Assembly (NCBI GenBank): GCA_016938245.1
Contig: JAFGUY010000024.1
Coordinates: 1-8,107, forward strand
Length of the DNA: 8,107 bases
Source of the DNA: Candidatus Omnitrophota bacterium
Lineage (GTDB): Bacteria > Omnitrophota > Gorgyraeia > Gygaellales > Profunditerraquicolaceae
Direction: 5' to 3'
Of this stretch, positions 1 through 4,281 are shown piece after piece. How positions within the stretch are numbered: position 1 is the first letter of the stretch; the number at the start of each line of letters is the position of its first letter. The position numbers were made by a program, and so were the translations under genes. The notes beneath the pieces are model-generated. The model was not told where the DNA came from. It worked only from the letters and a program-made list of their open reading frames with translations, and did no database searches.

Positions 1-58
1 CAATTTTACTCATAGACTTTTTGTCTCTTGAGAAAGAAGAAATTTTGTTATTTTTCAT
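1..58 (-). CDS. 5' end of a gene running off the left edge (unidentified)
   Basis: An ATG at 58-56 opens a frame of 19 full codons that stays open to the window edge, reading MKNNKISSFSRDKKSMSKI. It begins 25 bases after the stop of the NifX-like gene and points the same way, so it could be the next gene of that unit. No clear Shine-Dalgarno sequence precedes the ATG; a second in-frame ATG lies at codon 16. The lysine- and serine-rich start carries no recognisable domain. Mrp/NBP35-type ATPases often sit beside NifX-like and DUF5320 genes and can have such charged leaders, but nothing visible proves that here. Chance openness over so short a stretch is possible. Confidence 0.4.
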   Translation of the reverse strand, partial: MKNNKISSFSRDKKSMSKI

Positions 59-83
59 CTTGACATATTACCGCACGACTTTA

Positions 84-476
84 TTAATAATCTTTTTCGT
101 TCGGATGGTCACATACCTCTTTATCTAATCCATAACCTTTTCCGGCTCCGGGTTTACAAAGGCTTTCTCCACCCTGAAGAGTACCTTTCTTAATCTGTTC
201 AATAACATCATCAATCTTACCGCTTATTCCTACAATTACCTGAATTCCAAATTCCTCAAAAAACGATGTAGCCCGCATCCCCATTCCTCCGGCAATAATA
301 CAATTCGCGCCTTTCTGGTGTAAAAACTGCGGGATAGCTCCGGGCTGATGCCCGGGATTGGCAACTTCCCCCTTTTTAGTTACCTTACCATTTCCAATAT
401 CAACAAGGGTGAAAGAAGGACACCTGCCAAAATGGGCAGAAACAAATTCTCCATCTGTAGATATAGCTATCCGCAT
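84..476 (-). CDS. NifX/NifB-like dinitrogenase iron-molybdenum cofactor family protein
   Basis: This 130-residue protein has the Nitro_FeMo-Co fold (RNase H-like, as in NifX, NafY, the NifB C-terminus and archaeal MTH1175). Visible hallmarks are the start MRIAISTDG, the HFGRCP motif near residues 16-20, and the glycine-rich IIAGGMGMRA loop near residues 60-69. The C-terminal tail has Cys and His residues (ESLCKPG and EVCDHPNE) that could bind iron. Stand-alone members in anaerobes without nitrogenase are thought to carry or insert iron-sulfur or other metal clusters; the exact role is unknown. No nif gene is visible, so nitrogen fixation should not be inferred. The start is supported by AAAAAGGAG five bases before the ATG. 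It follows the DUF5320 gene, from which it is separated by a strong hairpin, and is probably in the same Fur-linked unit. Confidence 0.88.
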   Translation of the reverse strand: MRIAISTDGEFVSAHFGRCPSFTLVDIGNGKVTKKGEVANPGHQPGAIPQFLHQKGANCIIAGGMGMRATSFFEEFGIQVIVGISGKIDDVIEQIKKGTLQGGESLCKPGAGKGYGLDKEVCDHPNEKDY

Positions 477-505
477 AACTTCTCCTTTTTACTTATGTAA
501 GGATT

Positions 506-534
506 GGTGAGGGAATAAATATTATTCCCTCACC
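506..534. promoter_or_regulatory. Perfect 13-bp intercistronic hairpin
   Basis: GGTGAGGGAATAA at 506-518 is followed by a three-base loop and its exact reverse complement at 522-534. It fills the gap between the DUF5320 gene and the NifX-like gene. Neither strand has a run of T after the stem, so it is not a standard intrinsic terminator. A role as an mRNA processing or stability element, an attenuator, or a binding site for a dimeric regulator is more likely. The stem is seen directly; the function is inference. Confidence 0.75.
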
Positions 535-543
535 TAACAGCAA

Positions 544-1047
544 TTATTCGCCTTTATCCGATTGAACTTTTTCTAAACTCTCAATACGCCTTTGGATATC
601 TTCAAGCTGTTTCTTTAAAAAATCAGCCTCGTTCTTTAAAATATCCTTCTCCTCTTTCGGCGTTACTTCAGGCGCATAAGGATAAGCGCCGCCAAAAGCA
701 GGCATACCCATTGGAGTTCTTTGCCAACCGGCTAAACCAGTAGCGTAATACCAATTACGCCTACCCCTGCCTGCACCGCGGCCAAAATATCCGGCTCCTC
801 TGCCGAAACCCCTTCCGGATACCGGATTCGCATATCCGGGTGTAGAATAACCGGCACAATAACCAGCTGCTCTTCCTGTCATCGGGCCCAATCCCATAGG
901 GCCTGTTCCATCTCCTCTAGGCATATCAGCCACCCCCTTTCCTATATTGGTTTTGTTTCCGTCATTTATCTTTACCACACAAAAACCTTGGCCCCTCCCA
1001 GTAAGTGAACCCTTACCTGAAGGGCCTGTTCCATCAAATTTTGGCAT
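544..1047 (-). CDS. DUF5320-domain protein with a doubled head motif
   Basis: The protein has 167 residues from the preferred ATG at 1047. A GTG at 1056 would add three residues, but it overlaps the ribosome site: AAAGGG lies 8 bases before the ATG. Two related segments appear near residues 1-23 (MPKFDGTGPSGKGSLTGRGQ and on) and residues 42-65 (MPRGDGTGPMGLGPMTGRAA and on); the second is the classic DUF5320 start. A Gly/Arg/Tyr-rich low-complexity middle with repeated GRG follows, and the last 40 residues are a charged, heptad-like helix that probably forms a coiled coil. DUF5320 proteins are small proteins of unknown function that often neighbour NifX-like proteins and Mrp ATPases in anaerobes, which suggests a role in metal-cluster handling. 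A Fur-box-like site lies about 30 bases before the start. The gene follows fur and points the same way. Confidence 0.85.
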   Translation of the reverse strand: MPKFDGTGPSGKGSLTGRGQGFCVVKINDGNKTNIGKGVADMPRGDGTGPMGLGPMTGRAAGYCAGYSTPGYANPVSGRGFGRGAGYFGRGAGRGRRNWYYATGLAGWQRTPMGMPAFGGAYPYAPEVTPKEEKDILKNEADFLKKQLEDIQRRIESLEKVQSDKGE

Positions 1048-1062
1048 TTTCTCCACCCTTTA

Positions 1063-1072
1063 ATCTTAAGAT
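1063..1072. promoter_or_regulatory. 10-bp perfect palindrome in the DUF5320 leader
   Basis: ATCTTAAGAT reads the same on both strands and lies between the Fur-box-like site and the ribosome-binding region of the DUF5320 gene. It might be a second operator half or simply a chance AT-rich palindrome. Confidence 0.3.
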
Positions 1073-1077
1073 ACTAT

Positions 1078-1092
1078 TGATAATCATTTTCA
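1078..1092. promoter_or_regulatory. Fur box before the DUF5320 gene
   Basis: Read in gene direction the site is TGAAAATGATTATCA, which matches the classical 7-1-7 Fur consensus TGATAATNATTATCA at all but one position. It lies in the gap between the fur stop codon and the DUF5320 start, with the gene for a Fur-family protein directly upstream. Regulation of the DUF5320/NifX-like pair by that protein is a strong inference. A weak -35-like TTGAGT lies just upstream, but no convincing -10 is visible. Confidence 0.72.
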
Positions 1093-1114
1093 TTAATACT
1101 CAAAAAAATATACC

Positions 1115-1585
1115 CTATTTTCCAACACAGTTGCTACACAAACCATAAAACTGTATTAAATGGTTTGTAATCTTAAAGTTGTATTTCTTAGAGAGGCCTT
1201 TTTCTGTCCGATTAAGCAATTCTATCTCCTCATCAATAAAATCAGTATAATCTATTACGCGATTGCAATTAGTACAGATTAAATGGTGGTGATGATGCGC
1301 TCCTTTAGGCCCTTCTGCCAACTCGTAGCGCGCCCTTTTATCTCCGAAGTCAGACTTAAATACGAGGCCTAAATTCACTAAAACATCCAGTGTCCTGTAT
1401 ACAGTAGTTAAGCCGACATTGGGATATTTGGAATGGACTTTCGTATAGATATCTTCTGCGCTCAAGTGCTTATCCGATTTAGAGAGCACATCCAGAATAG
1501 CTTCCCTGCCTAAGGTTATTCTATAACCGCAACCTCTGAACTTACCCTGCCACCAACTATGCTGTCCCCATCCGCCTCTAAACAT
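1115..1585 (-). CDS. Fur-family metal-responsive transcriptional regulator
   Basis: This 156-residue dimeric DNA-binding repressor belongs to the Fur/PerR/Zur family. Residues 24-90 form the winged helix, with the recognition region LTTVYRTLDVLVNLGLV at about 59-75. Residues 97-103 are HHHHHLI, the metal site found in most Fur proteins as HHHHLIC. C104/C107 and C150/C153 form the two CxxC pairs of a structural zinc site. The first 21 residues are an unusual Gly/Trp-rich extension (FRGGWGQHSWWQGKFRGCGY) ahead of the usual start. Which metal or signal it senses (iron, peroxide, zinc) cannot be read from sequence; the anaerobic, iron-cofactor context favours iron or peroxide. AGGAG lies five bases before the ATG. 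A near-consensus promoter and a Fur-like palindrome precede it, suggesting autoregulation. Confidence 0.93.
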   Translation of the reverse strand: MFRGGWGQHSWWQGKFRGCGYRITLGREAILDVLSKSDKHLSAEDIYTKVHSKYPNVGLTTVYRTLDVLVNLGLVFKSDFGDKRARYELAEGPKGAHHHHHLICTNCNRVIDYTDFIDEEIELLNRTEKGLSKKYNFKITNHLIQFYGLCSNCVGK

Positions 1586-1595
1586 TCTTTCTCCT

Positions 1596-1608
1596 AATGA
1601 AAATCATT
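1596..1608. promoter_or_regulatory. Fur-box-like palindrome at the fur start region
   Basis: AATGA-AAA-TCATT is a perfect 5-3-5 inverted repeat, lying from just after the predicted transcription start to just before the ribosome site of fur. Twelve of its 13 bases match the core of the site before the DUF5320 gene (AATGAAAATGATT there). The match to the classical 15-mer is weaker, with three mismatches. The position suits autorepression. Confidence 0.62.
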
Positions 1609-1618
1609 TCCAATAACA

Positions 1619-1646
1619 AGTATATATCATTGCTGACGGATGTCAA
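1619..1646 (-). promoter_or_regulatory. Sigma70-type promoter of fur
   Basis: In gene direction, TTGACA (1646-1641) is followed by a 16-base spacer and TATACT (1624-1619). This is a full -35 consensus and a five-of-six -10. The predicted start falls near 1611-1613, directly before the Fur-like palindrome. It lies in the 71-base gap after the epimerase gene, so fur has its own promoter and need not depend on readthrough. Confidence 0.78.
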
Positions 1647-1656
1647 GGTTTTTTCT

Positions 1657-2586
1657 TTATTTCTTTACTGAAGCGGCTAGTTCCGAATAAACCGGATAAG
1701 GTGGGATAAAATCAAGGCCGGTCTTAAGCCGTTCTATGCTATATACACGATCCTTGCATAAGAATTTAATACGTTTTCCGATAAACGGGATTAGAGTAAA
1801 AAACTTAGTTGCAGAGTACGAGAGATGTAAAGGTTTGGAAACCCCGAGGCTTTTGGCAAAGATATTGAATATTTCTCCAACAGTAAGGACTTCATTATCC
1901 GCTATATGAAAAGTTCCTCCCAACGCACGGACATCTTCCATGCAGTGCACAAGACAAGCAGCAACATTGCGCACCGAAACCAGATGCAATTTTGGCTTCC
2001 CCTGGTTTGGAAGAATAAGCAGCCTTAATTTTATAAGCCGCGCTAAAAGAGGCAGCATATGCGGTTCTCCTTCCCCGTAGACCATACACGGCCGCACAAT
2101 TACCATAGGAAGCCCCCTATCCCGGAATCCTACAGCCACCTTCTCTGCTTCCAACTTTGAGATTCCATATTTATTAGTCGCCTTATACGGCATATCTTCC
2201 CTAAGCGGAGCCTCTGGATTCCCTGAATTGACAGCTATAGAGCTTAAATAAATAAATTTCTTAATCTTATGTTCAAAAGCCCAATTGCATACATTCTCTG
2301 TCCCGCGAATATTAACATCTTCCAACCTTTTTTCGTTGCTATCACTGATAAAACCCGCGCAATGGAACAAAACATCATACTTGCCTTTGATAATACTAAG
2401 AGAATTCTGATCCGATATATCTCCTAAAAGAGTATTTATGTCATTTTCTTTTAAGAAACCGGCATTAGATGTACGCCGTACCATAGCCGTTATATCCGTA
2501 TATCCTTTGGCGCAAAGTTCCTTAACGAGGGACCTACCGATAAACCCCGTTGCGCCGGTAATAAGGATCCGCGTATTTTTATCCAT
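1657..2586 (-). CDS. NAD(P)-dependent epimerase/reductase, extended SDR family
   Basis: A 309-residue Rossmann-fold enzyme of typical length for extended short-chain dehydrogenases. The nucleotide loop GATGFIG is at residues 11-17, the CAG motif near 76-78, the catalytic serine in YLSS at 113-116, and the YxxxK pair is Y140/K144. The second strand ends in MVRRTS (about 35-40) instead of an acidic residue, which in this family favours NADP over NAD and resembles dihydroflavonol reductase/HpnA-like members. The substrate, probably a nucleotide sugar or a small ketone/aldehyde, cannot be assigned. No N-terminal signal is visible, so it is cytoplasmic. It starts 8 bases after the stop of the 59-residue double-CPxC gene and has only a weak ribosome site, so translation is probably coupled. 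It appears to be the last gene of the middle array. No clear terminator follows it before the fur promoter. Confidence 0.88.
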   Translation of the reverse strand: MDKNTRILITGATGFIGRSLVKELCAKGYTDITAMVRRTSNAGFLKENDINTLLGDISDQNSLSIIKGKYDVLFHCAGFISDSNEKRLEDVNIRGTENVCNWAFEHKIKKFIYLSSIAVNSGNPEAPLREDMPYKATNKYGISKLEAEKVAVGFRDRGLPMVIVRPCMVYGEGEPHMLPLLARLIKLRLLILPNQGKPKLHLVSVRNVAACLVHCMEDVRALGGTFHIADNEVLTVGEIFNIFAKSLGVSKPLHLSYSATKFFTLIPFIGKRIKFLCKDRVYSIERLKTGLDFIPPYPVYSELAASVKK

Positions 2587-2594
2587 AGAACAAA

Positions 2595-2774
2595 TTAAAT
2601 AAGCTTCCTTTTCTTAGCTAAAAAATAGATATTGCAAAAGGGGCAGATTTTGTTCCAAATAAATACAATTCTTGCAAATTTTGATTCGGGGAATTTACGG
2701 GATAAAATACATAAAGGGCAGTATTGATGTATAAATGAAAGAGGTATTAAGAACTTTTCAAAAAGTCTGCTCAT
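2595..2774 (-). CDS. Small double-CPxC protein (59 residues), unknown function
   Basis: The ATG at 2774-2772 overlaps the trmO stop by one base (TAATG), a classic stop-restart arrangement; the frame runs 59 codons to TAA at 2597-2595. The protein has two matching knuckles, CPLC at residues 19-22 and CPFC at 44-47, separated by 21 residues. This is the layout of a small zinc ribbon or rubredoxin-like metal site. It has many aromatic residues and a basic tail (AKKRKLI), with a net positive charge that could allow nucleic-acid contact. I do not recognise a named family. Support for it being real comes from the coupled start, the symmetric cysteine motifs, and the fact that it fills an otherwise empty 187-base gap between trmO and the SDR gene. 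No independent Shine-Dalgarno is evident. Confidence 0.75.
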   Translation of the reverse strand: MSRLFEKFLIPLSFIHQYCPLCILSRKFPESKFARIVFIWNKICPFCNIYFLAKKRKLI

Positions 2775-3253
2775 TATATTTTCGTTTTCTTAGGTATTCT
2801 TCGGCTTTTAAAATGCCTGTCTATCCATCCATTTATTACGCTTTGACGCGTATCAAAATATTTAACATATGGCTTAATATCTAACAGTGGCGTTCTGTCA
2901 AGAATATCAACTTCTGAAAAAGTAATGACATTGTTTTTTACCTTTTCAAGCCTCACTATTGAAAAACCGATATGGTTGGGCCAGTGGGGGCTTCGTATTG
3001 CAAATATCCCGTGGCTTTTATCCTCAAGAAACGGCTTTGCTATCAATTGCTCTTCTTTTGAACGATTAAAATAATAGATTAAAACAAGATGGGAGAAACC
3101 CTGTATATCTTTCAGGCCTTTCTTATATTGTGGAAATAATCGAATTACTCCTTTAATACCTTTCTCAAACTTGCCTTGAATAGGCATACCTTTAGGCTCT
3201 TTATAAGGTGTGTTAATTATTCCTATAGGTTGAACTCTAATCTCTTTAGGCAT
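2774..3253 (-). CDS. trmO: tRNA (t6A37) N6-methyltransferase, TrmO (YaeB/TsaA) family
   Basis: This 159-residue protein belongs to the single-sheet beta-barrel, SAM-dependent family that methylates N6-threonylcarbamoyladenosine at position 37 of tRNAs reading ACY codons. The opening IRVQPIGIINTPY, FSHLVLIYYF near residues 54-63, RSPHWPNHIGFS near 88-99 and DRTPLLDIKPYV near 119-130 are the conserved blocks. Two positions depart from the usual forms: the arginine of the RPN block is Trp (HWPNHIG) and the glycine of DGTPLLDIKPY is Arg. The length matches the short version of the family without the extra C-terminal domain of enterobacterial TrmO. It begins 4 bases after the dsrE stop and shares one base with the next gene, so it is part of a tight operon. 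The ribosome site is weak. Family assignment is firm; activity on t6A is inferred. Confidence 0.88.
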   Translation of the reverse strand: MPKEIRVQPIGIINTPYKEPKGMPIQGKFEKGIKGVIRLFPQYKKGLKDIQGFSHLVLIYYFNRSKEEQLIAKPFLEDKSHGIFAIRSPHWPNHIGFSIVRLEKVKNNVITFSEVDILDRTPLLDIKPYVKYFDTRQSVINGWIDRHFKSRRIPKKTKI

Positions 3254-3257
3254 ATTG

Positions 3258-3578
3258 CTAAAAAGTTACTACTTTCTCACTCTCTTTTACAATCTCATAC
3301 ATATCCTTCATCGTTGAAATCGGGCACATTTCTGATCCTTCCTGCTCCCTAGACTTGATACAACTGCCGCAGGCATAGATCTTCCCTCCTGCGTCTTTAA
3401 ACCTTTCAGCCTGCTCAATTGTATTAAAATTATCAATACTTACTTTCTGATATTCAACATCCTTACCCATAAAGAATACCTTCACTTCATCTTTCTGCTG
3501 GAGAGCAAAATTCGCATAACGCAGAGCATTCCAGCAGGTCTCCGCATCATTATTTTAAATTATTACTCCTATCTTCAT
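3258..3578 (-). pseudogene. DsrE-family protein interrupted by an in-frame TAA at codon 8
   Basis: The natural start is the ATG at 3578, with GGAGG eight bases ahead. It opens MKIGVII, then a TAA at 3557-3555, then continues in the same frame with NNDAETCWNALRYANFALQ and on to a normal stop at 3258, for 106 residues in all. Relatives usually have Tyr at this place (IYSND), so a single T-to-A change of TAT would make the stop. The remaining frame has the family's conserved features: KVFFMGKDVE, YACGSC near residues 70-75, and the GSEMCPISTMKDMYEIV block with a conserved cysteine. Such small DsrE/DsrF-like proteins are thought to take part in sulfur transfer. A GTG at 3485 could start a 75-residue product, but it would lack the first strand and helix and has no good ribosome site. 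It may be a real nonsense allele or a base-call error. Confidence 0.82.
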
Positions 3579-3615
3579 CCCTTTTGCCTCCATCAATTAT
3601 ATCGCTAAAAAAATT

Positions 3616-3972
3616 TCATTTTATTATCATATATCCGGCTATTAGCAAAAGACAAACTCCAAAAATCTTCCGTAATATAATCTCCGGCAAACCTATCGCA
3701 AACTTAGCTCCCAAATATCCGCCCAGTACGAAACCCAGGCATATTAACCCCGCCACAGGCAAATTAACATGGCCCTGTTTATAATATACCCAAGCAGCAA
3801 GCAGGCCTATGGGAGGGATCATCATTGCCAGAGTAGTTCCTTGTGCCGTATGCTGAGAGAAGCCAAAAAGATAAATTAAACACGGTACAACTATAATCCC
3901 TCCCCCTATCCCGATTAATCCGCTTGCCATACCCGCGGAAATACCAATTAAGATATATAGCAAATTAACCAT
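3616..3972 (-). CDS. Half-length TSUP (TauE/SafE-like) membrane permease
   Basis: This 118-residue integral membrane protein has about four hydrophobic spans. The signature GLIGIGGGIIVVP at about residues 19-31 and HTAQGTTLAMM at about 41-51 are those of the N-terminal repeat of the TSUP family, whose members move sulfite, sulfoacetate, thiosulfate or other organic anions. Full-length members have about 250 residues in two repeats; here only one repeat is present and ends cleanly at LLIAGYMIIK, so it resembles the known single-repeat forms that would have to work as dimers. It overlaps the desulforedoxin gene by 8 bases, and its GGAG ribosome site lies inside that gene. It is followed after 37 bases by the dsrE gene. 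The neighbours suggest transport of a sulfur compound, but the substrate cannot be read from the sequence. Confidence 0.87.
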   Translation of the reverse strand: MVNLLYILIGISAGMASGLIGIGGGIIVVPCLIYLFGFSQHTAQGTTLAMMIPPIGLLAAWVYYKQGHVNLPVAGLICLGFVLGGYLGAKFAIGLPEIILRKIFGVCLLLIAGYMIIK

Positions 3973-4093
3973 TGATTTTCTCCATCGGCTTACCGCAACA
4001 AACTAATTCTCCTCCGCCAACCTCTTTTGCCTCTACCACATTACCGCATACACTGCATTTATAAACCTCTCCTACACTCTTTACATTCGCCAT
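3965..4093 (-). CDS. Desulforedoxin-like FeS4 protein (42 residues)
   Basis: This is a tiny protein matching free-standing desulforedoxin and the N-terminal domain of desulfoferrodoxin. The opening is MANVKSVGEVYKCSVCG; C13 and C16 form the first pair and the adjacent C32-C33 the second, the spacing typical of the distorted rubredoxin-type Fe(Cys)4 site. The glycine-rich VGGGELVCCGKPM block is also characteristic. It probably works as a homodimeric one-electron carrier in the cytoplasm, perhaps in oxygen or superoxide defence or in sulfur redox chemistry. A strong AAAGGAGG lies just before the ATG. The stop overlaps the start of the TSUP gene by 8 bases, so the two are translationally coupled. 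It is the first gene of the middle array, directly after the inverted-repeat element. Confidence 0.92.
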   Translation of the reverse strand: MANVKSVGEVYKCSVCGNVVEAKEVGGGELVCCGKPMEKING

Positions 4094-4113
4094 ACATCCT
4101 CCTTTAGTTCCTT

Positions 4114-4281
4114 TAGGGGACGGTTCTTTCGCTTCTTACCCCTTTATTTACATTGAGTTACAACACCTTCATATTCAGTTTATTAGAATAACTATAATCC
4201 ATTAAATCTTAAAGATTATATTTTAGCCTTATCACAACTTATTGTAACATATAGCATTAGAAAATAAAGAACCGTCCCCTA
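4114..4281. mobile_element. Short inverted-repeat element (MITE- or REP-like), 168 bp
   Basis: TAGGGGACGGTTCTTT at 4114-4129 is repeated exactly, in reverse complement, at 4266-4281. The AT-rich inside holds further inverted repeats: GTTACAA (4157-4163) with TTGTAAC (4242-4248), and AATCTT-A-AAGATT (4205-4217). There is no room for a transposase and no open frame of note, so if mobile it would be moved in trans, for instance by a Y1/REP-type transposase (inference). In gene direction its first three bases, TAG, are the stop codon of hydF, and its other end lies 20 bases before the desulforedoxin start. As RNA it would form a long stem that could end or weaken transcription leaving hydF. No clear target-site duplication is visible. 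Confidence 0.7.

Noticed and set aside
1..58. Confident call of an Mrp/NBP35 ATPase at the left edge
   Set aside because: Only 19 codons of leader are visible and no P-loop is in the window; the neighbour argument alone is too weak.
84..476. Evidence for nitrogen fixation
   Set aside because: Stand-alone NifX-like proteins occur widely without nitrogenase, and no nif structural gene is present.
1895..2089. 64-codon open frame inside the SDR gene on the same strand
   Set aside because: Out-of-frame shadow of a clearly conserved Rossmann enzyme.
3258..3485. Complete 75-residue DsrE-like gene starting at GTG 3485
   Set aside because: The conserved family start with a strong ribosome site is at 3578 in the same frame; the GTG start would remove the first strand and helix of the fold.
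3555..3557. TAA read through as an amino acid (recoded codon)
   Set aside because: TAA is a normal terminator for several neighbouring genes and no known recoding system uses it here; mutation or sequencing error is simpler.
3584..3784. 66-codon open frame on the plus strand
   Set aside because: It lies antisense to the end of the TSUP permease and the dsrE leader, has low-complexity content and no ribosome site; a shadow of the real genes.
4114..4281. CRISPR repeat
   Set aside because: Only two copies, in opposite orientation, 136 bases apart; no spacer periodicity.
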